From contig CM057227.1 in NCBI GenBank assembly GCA_029891385.1, positions 56,421,567-56,485,566 on the forward strand: 64,000 nt of DNA, written 5' to 3'. The notes under the pieces are model-generated. The model saw only the letters and a program-made list of their open reading frames with translations. It was not told the DNA's origin and searched no databases. The position numbers and the translations under genes were made by a program. Every line of letters begins with the position of its first letter. Position 1 is the first letter of the stretch. Source of the stretch: Erythroxylum novogranatense (taxonomy: Eukaryota; Streptophyta; Magnoliopsida; Malpighiales; Erythroxylaceae). This document shows positions 34,101-46,288 of the stretch, one piece after another.

Positions 34101-34823
34101 TCTTCTCTCAATTTTGTGCTTCCCTCTTCTTAAACATAAGACCACACCTTTTATTTACAATCTTGCCATTAATGAGTGAAGAATGTCCAATTTACCCTTA
34201 CATGTAAGCCTTGTAACTTAAAAGCCTAAGTGGTCTTCCCAAAAGCCATCATACATATATGCTCTTGCTACTTAATTCAACCAATCCATATCTTAAAATC
34301 CTACTAGCATTAACACAATAATTAACTTCAAATAAAATAATTAATGTAGCAAGGCCTCACAATTATTCCAAATCATGCTTAACTCCTTCCAAAAATCAAG
34401 ACCTTTTTCTAATCATGCAATTGAAGGAATTTGATAGAACTTCCTTCTAGAAAAATGTTCCTCATTGTCTCAATTTTCCAATGACACCAAAATCATTCAA
34501 TTTGGTTTTTAAATTCGAAAGTTATATCCCAAACATTTCCAAACTACTATTATACTGAAACAATATTCTGTACTCAGTTTTCCATACAAATTTGAAATTC
34601 TTAAAGACCAAATTAGAACTCGATTTCATCAGATAAGATGTAGACCTATTTTTCTAGTTTAATCCAAATTAAGAGTCATCTCATTTGGATAACTAGAGAA
34701 AAAGTTATGGCAAAACATCAAGGCATACTCAGTGAACATGGTTGAACTACATTTTCCAGCTTATGAATTCTAACATTTCACATACAATTATTCTAACTTC
34801 CAAGACAAGTTTGGGGTCCAACA
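31170..34823 (-). mobile_element. Solo LTR of a Tekay-related gypsy element
   Basis: On the minus strand it starts TGTTGGACCCC at 34823 and ends GGGGTCCATCA at 31170. The flanks GTACT (31165-31169) and ATACT (34824-34828) are a 5-base duplication with one mismatch. Removing the 3654 bases rejoins the SIRE RNase H. There is no gag, pol, primer site or polypurine tract inside. A block at 33230-33310 resembles, on the minus strand, the 'cttctcccgcctgcccgctag' region of the Tekay LTR at 11420, so the two families are related but distinct. Confidence 0.85.
31884..32062. repeat. Array of TGTCCGTTTAACGGACA palindromes
   Basis: Six units occur: a perfect inverted repeat with one central base at 31884-31900 and 5 variants near 31905, 31956, 31974, 32028 and 32047. 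Spacers are 4-40 bases. Variants change mainly C to T or G to A (for example 'aatggaca'). Confidence 0.9.
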
Positions 34824-34828
34824 ATACT

Positions 34829-37737
34829 TAATCCACAACATCTGTGAACAACAACTTGTGGTTGATATATACTCTGCTTTTGTAGTTGATTGCGCAATTG
34901 AGCTTTGCCTCTTACTTGACCATGAAACTAGGTTGTGATCAAGGAAATGACATCCTCCACTCGTACTTTTTCTATCAATCCTATCTCCGACATAATCCGC
35001 ATCACAGTAGCCAATTAACCTGAAATCTTTACCTTTCTTATACATTAAACAAAGATCAGTAGTACCTAATAGATATCTCAAAACCCTTTTAACAGCAATG
35101 TAATGAGATTCTCTAGGATCTGCCTAAAATCTTGCACACAAACAAACACTAATCTCTCTATACAGGGTTTGATTAACCTTCTTGTCAGTTTCGTCCTTGG
35201 ACAAATGGTTTGAAGGATGCATCGGAGTTGACATTGATTTTACTTTTTCCATATCATATTTAATCAACAGCTCCTTAACATACTTTTGTTGATGAATAAA
35301 AATCTTTTCTTTGGTTTGCTTAACTTGCAACCCAAGAAAGAATTTTAACTCACCCATCATGCTCATCTCAAACTCATTTTTCATCAAAATTTCAAAATTG
35401 GTACATAACATTTCAGAGGTAGCACCAAAATAATATCATCAACATAAATTTGAACTATAATAAAATCATTCTTAATACACTTTCTAAATAAAGGTTTATC
35501 CACCTGACCTCTAGTTAACTTATTTTGAATAAGAAAAGAACTCAGATGATCATACCAAGCTCTAGGAGCTTGTTTCAAGCCATACAAAGCCTTATGAAGT
35601 CTATAGAAATGATTCGGTTTCTTGACATCCTCAAAACCCAGAGGTTGCTTCACATAAACTTCTTCATCTATAAAGTCATTTAAAAAAGCACTCTTCATGT
35701 CCATTTGAAATAGCTTTATGTCGTGACAGACAACATATGCAAGCAAAATCCTAATAGCTTATAGTCTTGCTACAGGAGCATAAGTCTCATTGTAGTCTAT
35801 TCCTTCCTGCTGATTATGGCCTTGCGCTACTAATCTTGCTTTGTTATGACTCACTCTTCCTAATTTGTCTAGTTTATTCTTAAAAACCCATCTAGTTCCT
35901 ATGATGGACTTTTTCGATGGTCTGGGAACTAAGGACCAAACTTTATTCCTAGTAAATTAGTTCAGCTCCTCTTGCATAGCTAGAATCCAAGCTTCATCAA
36001 TTTTCTTAGGCTCTATTTTAGAAATAAATGTTATATTTGCTTCTTTTCTGAATTTGGATCTAGTTCGTACACCTTCTGAGGTCTCTCCTTTAATCAACTC
36101 TTTTGGATGAGAACTCTTATATTTCCAATCTCTCTTCAAATCAAGAGTCTCAGGAATATCTTCAACTTTGTCTAAGGAAGTTTCTGATGGTGATACTTCT
36201 TCACTATCAACCAAAGGTACTCATAGGGTTCCATTATCAGTATCATCTCTCTTACTTGGTTGAGAACTATCATCAAACTTGACATGAATAGTTTCCTCAA
36301 CAGTCTTATAGGTAAGGTTGTAAACCTTATAAGCTTTCGATGATAGAGAATAGCCTAGAAAAATTCTAGAATAAATCTTATAATTGAATTTATCCAGACT
36401 TTCTTTTGTATTCAATATAGAGCACTTGCAACCAAATGGATGGAAGTAGGATATGTTAGGTTTCCTTCCATTCCATAAATCATATGGAGTTTTCTTCAAC
36501 AAAGGTCACAGAAGTATTCTATTTTGAATATATCACGCTGTATTCACAGCTTCTGCCCAAAAGTACGTAGGAAGATCCATCTCACATAACATAGTCCTTG
36601 CCATTTCCTGAATCATCCTATTCTTCCTTTCAACAACTCCATTTTGTTGTGGGGTTCTAGGAGCAAACAAATTCTAGAAAATTCCATTCTCTTCACAAAA
36701 CATTCTGAACTTCTCATTTTCAAATTCACTACCATGATCACTTCTAATACTAGCTATAGACATTCCTTTTTCATTTTGTAACTTTTTGGACAACATTTTA
36801 AAACACTTAAAAGACTCATCTTTATGTGATAAAAACAATATCCAACAAAATCTAGTGAAATCATCAACAATAACAAGACCATAACTCTTTCTACCAAGAC
36901 TCAATGTCCTAGTTGGACCAAATAAATCAATATGTAACAACTCTAGAGGTCTAGAAGAAGTTACAAGATTTTTAGAAGAAAACGTTGTTTTAACTTGTTT
37001 TCCTTTTTGACAACTTTCACAAAAGAAATCCTTGTCAAAACTTATTTTTGGTAAACCTCTTACCAAATCATGTTTAATCAACTTGGAAATATGTTTATAA
37101 CTGATATGACCTAGCTTTTTATGCCAAATCAGTTTTTCTTGATCAGTTGATATAAAATAGGAAATATTTGATTTTGAAAATCTTCTAAATTGATTTTGTA
37201 AAGATTGTTTTGTCGTTGGCAGAAAAGAATATGGACTCATCCTTGTTTTTAACTTCAAAAGAATTTTGATTGAAAGACACTTCAAAACCAGAATCACATA
37301 ATTGACTGACACTAATCAAATTGTGTTTTAAACCATCAACTAGCAGCACATTATCAATGCATGCAAAGGAATCTTTACCGATTCCAATTATCTTGCCCTG
37401 CTGATTGTCTCCAAAAGTTACCAATCCTCCCTTCTTATATTGAAGATCTAGGAACATAGGCCTTCTTCCCGTCATGTGTTGCGAGAATCCATTGTCCAAG
37501 TACAAATGACGCTGGCTGCTTCTTCCAAGGAAAGATATCTACAGGTGATATTATTTGTCTCTTAGGTACCCAAATTTTCTTAGGTCTTTTAGGGTTAGTT
37601 CTAACATAATTCATAGTATAATGATGATGCAACTGATGACTTTTCTAATAATGATAAGGTTGACGAATTTTCTTTCTAAAAGAAGCAGAATTCTTTTTAT
37701 GCTGAGTATAGTTTTTAGAAAACCGTAATCCAGTTTT
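34829..37737 (-). pseudogene. pol: SIRE-type pol: gag end, protease, integrase, RT, RNase H start
   Basis: From the top: a late gag segment ending KKIWVPKRQ (about 37570), protease with LDNGFSQHMTGR (37497-37460; relatives have LDSG, so the Ser of the DSG is Asn), GAG-pre-integrase HKKLGHISYKHISKL and CESCQKGKQVKTTF. The integrase core has HIDLFGP, RSDHGSEFEN and VVERKNR as the three acidic sites. RT has KSAFLNDFIDEEVYVKQP, YGLKQAPRAWY and YVDD (35435-35446). RNase H has GYCDADYVGD and KSTSGGCHF. Most of it is in one frame with stops near 36674, 36510, 36220, 35957 and 35750; frame changes occur right after YVDD and near 37200 and 37440. RNase H is cut by the solo LTR at 34823. Confidence 0.92.
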
Positions 37738-38282
37738 TGTTGGAGTTATGTAAATATAGTGCCCTGAAAAGCAAGTGTATTTACATGTAACTTTATCTTC
37801 TTCGCCATGCTTTGTAATGAAAATATTTATTATTAATAAAACAAAAGAGTTTGGTTTTATCTATATGAGCATTATATATCTGGTCATAAGGTACCAAGAT
37901 TCATTTGTAAGTAATATACATATACATAGAGATGTATGGGAAACATGTATATTATTAGAATCTGAATTAATTGATTCACAGTTGAATAATCAATTTGGTC
38001 GTTTGATTATGGTTTAGACTGTAGTGTTGCGATTTATCTCCATATAAGTAAAGGAGTTTACTTCAAGGGAATGATGAGTTTCATATTATGATAGTAGTTG
38101 ACTATCGAAGGAGTCGATAATACTCTTGATCTTGTTTATAATTTATTATCCTTATATCATATCATGTATGGATTGGCATGTTGATTTGGACTTGTTGCTT
38201 CTGCTGCAAGTAATGATTTCTTAAAAGTTTTGAAATCTACCGTTTTTCCAAGCAAAGCATGTTTTCTTTTTCTGATCCAACA
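37738..38282 (+). mobile_element. Internally deleted copia-A LTR
   Basis: The first ~365 bases match the start of the copia-A LTR (TGTTGGAGTTATG at 37738), then the text jumps at about 38104 ('gactatcg' to 'aaggagtc') to the last ~180 bases, ending GATCCAACA at 38282. About 1.55 kb is missing. The terminal part resembles the minus-strand solo LTR (20243-24377) more than the intact element. No matching 5-base duplication flanks it (GTTTT before, TATAT after). Confidence 0.85.
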
Positions 38283-39361
38283 TATATGGCAATGTGCTCT
38301 TGTCATATGCTGGTTACACTGGTTATTGAACAAGTATAAACACTGCAGAGTTTTTTTAATGAGATTAAACCCATCATGTGTGAGTGGGAGATAATAACTC
38401 ATATACACCTATAAAGGGTGTTAGGGTCAATGTTCTTGAAATAACTATGAATGGTAGTTATATGAAGACCATATGCACGAAACGTTATATACATACATCT
38501 GTGTATGTAAACTTTTTTTTATTAAATATATAGAAGAAAAGAAACGAAAAAATCTGCAGTAAATTGGTAACAAAAGGTACTTTAAAATCATAATAAGAAT
38601 CTAAGTACATGATTCTTGGTTTTTATATGCACATGGAACGATCTTGTTTAACATAATCTACGTGATGATGTTCTATAGTATATATTTTCTAACATATAAT
38701 CTAAGGTACTAAGTGGGCATCGACTGCGTTCTTAGAGAATTGAATAAGTTCACATCTAATTATAAAGCAGGGTCATACACGTTTAATGTGGTTAAAAGCA
38801 GTTAGTTCCAAAGTAGGGTAGGAAATCTTTATTAGGGAAAAAAGCATTCGACTATAGAAATGTCACATGTAGCTTGGCACTTGCCATAGCCGAGTAAGGA
38901 GCTCTTGGTTTCTGCCATAATTACATGGACATGTTAGGCTAGGGATAAGGAACTCAGTGTAGTGAATTGGGGAAGATATTCTATGCATGAAGTGCATATG
39001 GCTAGAGTTGTTTCTACACTAGTTGGCATCTATGGGTTCTTATTTTATTTTATCACTGGTAGCCTCCTAATAAGCGTTAATGGAAGGTATTGTATTAAGA
39101 AGTGTAATGCCAGTAATATATGGTTTCTAGTGTATTCCTTGGTTATCGTTTTGACATAAATATTCTTCAATTTTTCCACAAAAAGAGTTCTTATTTTTAT
39201 CAACAATCTTGACTCTCTGATGTTTGACTAGACAAATGAGCCTTAACCAATTGTCTTTTAACAGTCGGTTGGATATTTGAAGAATGATGAAAGATTTCAG
39301 TGCAAGAAGTTGGACAACTATCTTTGTCTGACTCGGACACTAAAGAAGTGCAAGACTTAGG
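38283..39361. other. Unassigned 1.1-kb segment
   Basis: No family motif was recognised. There is a small plus-strand frame at 38962-39159 with a hydrophobic stretch and a minus-strand frame entering from 39360 (SDKDSCPTSCTEIFHHSS), neither with support. The segment resumes at 60461, beyond copia-A, because copia-A is flanked by TTAGG on both sides. It may be old SIRE gag/5' leader, or a different element. Confidence 0.35.
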
Positions 39362-41459
39362 TGTTGGAGTTATGTAAATATAGTGCCCTGGAAAGCAAGT
39401 GTATTTACATGTAACTTTATCTTCTTCAGTTACAGTTTTGTAATGAAAATATTTATTATTAATAAAACAAAAGAGTTTGGTTTTATCTGTATGAGCATTA
39501 TATATCTGATCATAAGGTACCAAGATTCATTTGTAAGTAATATACATATACATAGAGATGTATGGGAAACATGTATATTATTAGAATCAATTAATTGATT
39601 CACAGCTTGAATAATCATGTTGGTCGCTCGATTATGGTTTAGATCAGTAGTGTTGCGATTTATCTCCATATAAGTAAAGGAGTTTACTTAAAGGGAATGA
39701 TGAGTTTCATATCATGATAGTAGTAGACTATCGATAATGGCACTATTAAATGAATTGAATCAAGTATGTTTTCAAGAATAAAGTGGGCGTTACTTTAATC
39801 TTAAAACATACAATTTAAGCATTCGCTTATTATAAACCACAATCTTGATGAGTGGTTAACTCATATGTGTTTCATTATAATTCTTGATATGATCGGAATA
39901 GATTTTTACAGGTATTAATCCGATTCTGCATGTTGGAATTATTAATTGAAACATGTATCGTGAACATTCACTCAAATAAAGAGTTTATAGTGTTATCATC
40001 TCTTCAGATGTTTTAAGGAGGTTTGGTGATTAAATTGGCGCCAGTAGTTTGATGGACTAGCTACCCATCAAGTCTTAACACTAAGATGAGATCTTATGTG
40101 TTAATCACCATATAAAGTAAAATGAGAGATCTAGAAGGAAAAACCAACATAAGGGCAAAACGGTAATTTTACCCTTTGTTGTGCGGATGGCTATAATAAG
40201 GTTCTAAATAGGGTTTGCAATTGGACATATTCTCATAATATTTAATAATTCAAGAGTTCAACTAGTTGTCTTTAGTGGAATGACATTTAGTTAATAAGCT
40301 AGAATTAATTCCAATGAGATTGAATTATTTCGGGCTTATTGAGCTTGAATTATCAAAGTCCAATAAGATTCCCCACTTGGCTTTAAGGAAGGTTATCAAG
40401 CTAAGTAAGAAGTAGTTTGGAGGCTTTAGAAGTCCATAATTGAATGATGGGCTTATACTAATTAATGGTTAATTGGAAGCCCATATGTTCATTTAGAAAT
40501 GGGCTTGTTTTGGTTTAATGTAATTGATTAGATTAATTATATTAAAAAAAAAATTTTTAATGGAGAAGAAGCAATTTCGAAATTGTGTTAGGTTAGATGT
40601 GTAACCACACATTTGACATTAACATACTAAATAAAGATGGTCTTTATTATGGTTCATCATTATTAAATGGAGTTATGAACTTACCATTAAATGGTTTAAT
40701 GGTTGGCTTTTAATGTTAGCATGTAACCTATTTGCATTCATTAGATTAAAGATGAAAGATGTGCATTAGATGGACCATCTTCCTTCTTTCTTCTTGCCAA
40801 AACCAAAATGGGTATTCAATTATAGGTTATGGTCTTTTCAAATAGCCATTTTAAAGATAAATGAAGTAAGTCTCATTTATTGGCTATTTGATGAGTGATT
40901 AATGTAAGAAGTGATGCATTGGATGCCTCTCACTTTTTCCATTCATGCATATTTCGAAATTGAGATGTAAGAAAGGGTTCTTGCATGGTTTTTAGACATT
41001 CTCTCCTTTCATGCAAGGTAGAACCGAAATTCCTAAGTGAAAGAATTGAAAGAGTTTCAATTTTGGTTCTTCTTCTTCTAAGAAAATCTCCTCCAAATAT
41101 TTCTTCTCCTTTCCCACCAAAGGATTTTGTTAACCTAGTTGTCCTTGAAGAACAAGTGGTAAATCTAATTGGTTGAGGATACTACAACAAGGAAGAAGAT
41201 AGATTGCTAAAGGAAAAGACTCAAAGGCAAAGGATTTGGATATAAGAAGGAAAGGATAGCGCAGCGAGGATTTAAAGTCAGAATAAAGAGTCGGTAATTC
41301 CTTTTATCTTGTTCTTGGTTTTATTATCCTTATACCATATCATGTATGGATTAGCATGTTGATTTGGATATATTGCTTCCGCTGCAAGATGATTTCTTAA
41401 AAAGTTTTGAAATCTATCGTTTCTCCATACTAAGCATGCTTTCTTTTTTCGATCCAACA
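39362..41459 (+). repeat. Copia-A 5' LTR
   Basis: Runs nearly base for base with 58356-60455; differences are scattered substitutions and short indels. It carries long 'gggctt' and AT-rich blocks and ends before the primer site at 41462. Confidence 0.95.
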
Positions 41460-41461
41460 AT

Positions 41462-41473
41462 TGGTATCAGAGC
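41462..41473 (+). other. Copia-A primer binding site (tRNA-iMet)
   Basis: TGGTATCAGAGC, two bases after the LTR end, is the exact complement of the initiator tRNA-Met 3' end used by most plant copia elements. Confidence 0.97.
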
Positions 41474-42945
41474 CAGGTTTTTCATGCATGATTTCGGTTC
41501 CTATATGGTGGATGCATGGGTTGACAATCTTTTTATATATACTGCATATTTTTATGTGATAGAAATATATATGGTGTATGTTGCTCTTTTGGTTGTCCAT
41601 AGAAGTTAAATTTTATCTTGTAAGATTTCTTCATTTGGTTGTAACAAGGAGGGTGGTCTATCATCACCATGTTTCCTCCTTGGTTTTTTTTTCTTTTTAT
41701 TTTATTTTGTAATGTACAAAGTTGATGTAATGATGAAGAAGGAGCAGCCATGGATTGAAGAAATGGAAAGGTAAAATTTTCGGTGTATCCTTTTGTGTTT
41801 TGGCATAAGTTTTGTGAAAACTAAGTTGCTGGAATTTTTGTTTCAAAGAATCATATTTCAGCTATGATTGGAAAACAAGTGCTGGTTTTTTGTTTCAAAG
41901 AATCCAATTTCGGTTTTGCTAAAATACTAAGTGCTGTGTTTAATTTTCATGAAATGAGTTTCGGTTTTAAATTTTTTGTCAAAACAAAGATTTGGTTTTC
42001 TAAAAATCTAGTGCTGGAATTTTATTTTTCAAAATGACAAAATTCTAATTTCATAAATGCCATTACATTTTGTTTACCGAATGGGCCAGATCATGTTAGC
42101 GAAGAGTTCCAAGCGGAAGATCCAAGATGAAGAAGCATATTTTGGGCCAAAAAGGCTTGTAATTATTTTATGTTTCTAGGATGGACAATCAAAAGTGGCT
42201 TTATTAGTTCATGTGATGAATGGAGAAATGAATGCTTGTAATATGTGATATTATGTGATTGCATGTCATTTAGAAAATTGCCAACCCTAGGCCTTGCCAT
42301 GCATTCATTATGTATGAGATATATAAAGAAACAATATAGGATGGATAATAAATTGCATCTAGACAAGATGGTATTTAAAACTTAAAGCCCAAAAAGATTG
42401 AGTTGGAGAGGATGCTCCTGTGAGAGTCCACGGTCTCCAAATGATGGCCCGTTTGCATGTGGTGAAGTGTTACTCCCCATCGGAGGGCATGGATCCTAGA
42501 TCTTGCATGGTTTGGGTCTCCTTAAGGATAAGTCCACTTAATGATAGCAAATGTGACCTCCCACCGAGGCATGATTTGTAGGTATCTTTAGTGAATGAAT
42601 CAAATGGTTATACACTCAATATTTTTATCAATAAACCGCCCACCGTAGCTCATTGGTAAAAGTATGGACCAAATTAAGACGCTTCTTAAAAATTGAGCAT
42701 GAGATGCTTGGTAGTTTTTTGAGTGGGAGGGTCCCAGTTTTTCTTTTAATAGATAAGATGGCCCACCGTCACTTAGTCTGTTATAGATAAGAAAAATAAC
42801 CGTCGTATAATGTTTTAATTTTTTAAGTTTTGTTAAATCTATCATCATGCATACATGCATCATGATTTTATACAAAGTTCCATAAATTGTTGACTAGTAT
42901 GCTCATGTTTTAATAATTTATATTTTCGACATAATCAACCACAAA
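41474..42945 (+). other. Copia-A untranslated leader
   Basis: About 1.5 kb without a supported ORF between primer site and gag. It has a loose repeat of a 'gtttcaaagaatc ... ttcggtttt ... gtgctgg' phrase at about 41780-42030, on a roughly 60-base spacing. Such long leaders are usual in this clade. Confidence 0.6.
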
Positions 42946-43893
42946 ATGAATCCACTCACCCCTTTCTCGACTAATAACAAATTGGAAAATGGAGACAAGT
43001 TTAATGAATGGAGACGTAACCTTGACATTGTTCTTCAATATGAACGTATTTCATGGGTGTTAACTGAAAATGAGCGACACCTCTAAGTGGAGATGCAACT
43101 CTGAGCAAGTCCAACAACATGAGCGCTGGTAGAATCTTGACAAGACTACTAAGTGTTATATTCGCTTCATCAATGCATGTTGCAAAAGCAAATTGCTTGT
43201 ATGAAAACTGCTAGTGCAATGGTCCATCACCTACATGAGATGTTTGGTGTGAGGACTAGGTCTGCAAGAGTGAAAGCTATCCAAACCTTTCATAATCTCA
43301 GACAGAAACTTGGTGAACCGGTGCGGGATTACATGATGAAGGTAATCTCTGCGGTCACTGAGGCTGAGATGCTTGGGGCGGATGTGGATGCGGACACGCA
43401 GATGATTATGATCATCAATAGCTTAAACTCTTCTTTTCAGCAGTTTAAGTTGGACTATGAGCTCAACAACAAGGATTACACCTTGAGTGAGTTGATGAAT
43501 ACCCTCCAGAGCACGGAGGAAATATTGAATATTAAGGCTCATGGGCCAGAAGCTAATGTAGCTTCTTCTTCTAAGCCCAAGGGTAAGGGCAAGGAAAAGA
43601 AGAAGGGTCCAATGAAAAAGAAGGCCCAAATATGGGTCAAGGCCAAACCTATGAAAAAGAAGGCCAAAGAGAACATCAAAGGAAAGTGTTTCTACTGTGA
43701 TGAGATGGACTACTGGAAAAAAAACTTTCCAGTCTACCTAGAGTCCCTCAAAAGCAAACAAGGTATGGGCTTCCTAAGTTTGTTAGGAACTAGAAATGTG
43801 GCAGATTTATCTACTTCTTGGATATTAGATTCGGAGACACTAACCATGTTTGTAATTCTTTGCAGGGTTCCAATGAAGGAAAAGACTTCCTAA
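42946..43893 (+). pseudogene. gag: Copia-A gag, broken
   Basis: The start is ATG 42946 (MNPLTPFSTNNKLENGDKF, a usual copia gag opening with the 'NNKL..G.F..W' motif). TAA at 43084-43086 interrupts it after 46 codons, and further stops lie before 43153. From there the same frame is open to 43893. It has the UBN2-type gag core (AMVHHLHEMFGVRTRSARV, MIMIINSLNSSFQQF). The knuckle CFYCDEMDYWKKNF should be CX2CX4HX4C, but His is Tyr and the last Cys is Phe, so zinc binding is lost. It runs on into the protease start WILDSETLTMF, where relatives have DSG; Gly is lost. Confidence 0.9.
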
Positions 43894-44443
43894 AGGCCGC
43901 CAAGTTAAGATAATGATGGTTCCTATGTTTCAAAGAGTAAGCGGTGGGAGTAGTTATCTTGGACTTTCCTAGTGGTCATAGGTTATATTTGGAAGATGTT
44001 TATTACATGCCAATGATTGTAAGGAACATGATTTTTGTTTTTTGTCTAATAAAATCTGGCTATTCCTTATATTTTGAAAAGGTTGTTTCACTATATGAGA
44101 ATAAGGATTTTATTTGTGAAGCGATAATTAAACAGGGATTATTTTTTATAGAACCTATGAAAGGCTCACTAAACACCACATAATTGATAAAACCAAGACA
44201 ATCCAATATCTTTAGCATTAATTCAAAGTATCTGTGGCATCTAAGGATGGGTCATATCAATCGAAAAGACTTGACAAAGCTAGTAAATGATGGGATCCTT
44301 ATGGGCTTGGATAGTGATCCATTACCCACCAGAATCTTGTATTGAAGGAAAATGACAAAAGCCTCATTTCCTTCTAAAGGAAACAGATTTGAATCCACAT
44401 TGGACATGGTACATACCGATGTGTGTGGGCCCATGAATGTATC
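43894..44443 (+). pseudogene. pol: Copia-A pol, first part (protease to start of integrase)
   Basis: Continues the protease region (LYLEDVYYMPMIVRNM, about 43988-44030) and the GAG-pre-integrase domain (YLWHLRMGHINRKDLTKL, about 44230-44283), then HTDVCGPMNV with the first integrase Asp, just before the family-B insertion at 44444. Frames change at least twice. The integrase core resumes at 54024. Confidence 0.88.
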
Positions 44444-46275
44444 TGTTAGAGTAGTGCCCAAAGGCAATCCCTTTAGCGCATTTTGTTCATAGTCATGTAT
44501 GGACTTTATGAATAAATAAAGCAAGGCATATTTCATTTATTTGATGTTCATTTTATTATGAAATGATAGTGATCTTTAATCAAATTAATGAAGTCCTTGA
44601 TACATGACATAGCATGAAGGAAATTATGATGCGATCATACTACCGAGATTCCTATCATGTGCAATTATGTCAAGATTCAAATTATCCTAGTCATAGGATT
44701 AATGAGACCGGACATCATTAATCCGGATAGACTAGACATGTCAAACTCCTTGATTGGATCAAGCAAAGGATCTCGTAAAACTGTAAATATTGAGATATTT
44801 AGATTTGACATGTGGATGCTTACTAGTGGTAGTAAGTACATTGATGACCTGCTATGAGATCATCACATGGATGTCCTATACAAATGTCAGTGATAATCTC
44901 ATCATAGCAATGGTGCAAGTATCCTTAGACTTGAGGTACTCAAGGATATCTTGGGTACTGATTCTGTACTTTGACTCCATTCCTTGTTGCCTTTCGAGGT
45001 CGCCATAGGGTGGTGATTGGGTACACTTGAGGTATTCAAGGTAATTGAGTAGCCAATAGAGGATTCACCACTTCGTGATAGCGTAAGAGATACCCATGGC
45101 CTCTTATCGGGATCATTACTTTGAAGTCTCTGGCGCCGAAAGATACATATGTCATGAAGATGGTCTTCATGGACATATAAAGTAATGAGTCCTAGGGCGA
45201 GAACTGATTACACTTGGACTAGATTTGATCCGATCGGTCTAGTAAGAGTTAACACATTGCCCATACTCAAACCAAGTGGGGTATAGCATGGTGAAAGGAC
45301 GAATTGCACAAGAATTGTCTATGGAAGGGTTCGTGATATGGTTTCATTAGTCAAACCAATTACTTTCCGGTCAATTGGGGTCATGATGTGTTGCTAGATA
45401 CCGCTCATGACTTGCTCGATTAAGTGTTAATCTAAGTGGCCAACATAACCGGAACCTAATGGGTCACACGATAAGAGTGACTCGGAGAATCAGAAATAGT
45501 TTGGACGAGATCCGATATCTGGAGAGCAATAGGATTAAATGGATCCCGATGAGATTGGGATATGTCCCGATGAGATCGCGACATCGACATTGCTGAAAAG
45601 GGTCTCCGGCGATTTTTCGCCGGCGGGGCCCGGTAGGCCGGTAGAACCGACCCCAGTTTGACTGGACCTCTTCAGCAAATATATATTAATTAATTAATTA
45701 ATTAAGAATTAATTAATTATATATATATATGTTGAATTTCGGTAGAACCAAAATGGTGGAGATGAAATAAGTTTGAAAAGTCAAACTTAATGATCATTTA
45801 GCATTTTAAGGCATTTTTATGCCATCTACGTGGATGCCCATCCACCAAGCCTTTCATATGTGTTTTAACTCATTAAAATACATATTAGAAGATATGAAAG
45901 GAGCTTGCACGGTTATGGAAGGAGGAGAATCGAAAATGCTTAAGTGTTAAGCTTTGGAAAAATTGTTTTCATCTTCTTCATCTCTTCCATTCAACTTGGC
46001 TTCTACTTCTCAAGGCTCCACCAAGATCATTTCATTTGCTCTCCAGGCTAAGGTAAGAGCTAGCACTCTTTTCTTTAGTCTAGCTATTCCCGGTCAAAAG
46101 AGTTTGTCCCGTTAGGTTTTCCGACCTCTGCGTGGATACTGTTAGAGACGGTCTCCTTTGGTCGTTATGGTTTGATTGTTTGTACTTACACATGGATCCT
46201 GGCTTTGGAATGTCCGGGACTCAAAATTTTAAATTCCGACTGTGTTCATGTGATGAACACCCGGATTTTCCTACA
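44444..46275 (+). repeat. Copia-B 5' LTR
   Basis: Nearly identical to 52190-54023. It contains a 'ttaattaattaattaagaatt' AT-rich block near 45690 and a late 'gtggatac' motif near 46133. Differences from the 3' LTR are mainly one- or two-base indels beside CCGG, CGG or GATC. Confidence 0.95.
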
Positions 46276-46276
46276 G

Positions 46277-46288
46277 TGGTATCAGAGC
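46277..46288 (+). other. Copia-B primer binding site (tRNA-iMet)
   Basis: TGGTATCAGAGC one base after the LTR end. Confidence 0.97.

Larger units (their letters stand above)
27101..37737 (-). mobile_element. SIRE/Maximus-type Ty1/copia element, 5' end missing
   Basis: On the minus strand the order is end of gag, protease, integrase, RT, RNase H, envelope-like ORF, polypurine tract, 3' LTR. This order, with an extra ORF between RNase H and the LTR, marks the SIRE lineage of plant copia elements. RNase H is split by a 3.65-kb solo LTR. The upstream end stops at 37737, where a copia-A LTR piece begins; most of gag and the 5' LTR were not found in the window. All ORFs carry stops. Confidence 0.85.

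Noticed and set aside
33930..34145. Arg/Glu/Lys-rich minus-strand frame
   Set aside because: It is a purine-rich stretch of the solo LTR similar to those at 4415-4515 and 63000-63100, not a gene.
38962..39159. Small hydrophobic plus-strand ORF as a membrane protein gene
   Set aside because: 65 codons, no motif, no supporting context, and AT-rich DNA gives such frames by chance.
45680..45740. TA-rich block as a replication origin or telomere-like repeat
   Set aside because: It is simple AT sequence inside the copia-B LTR, present in all three B-type LTR copies.
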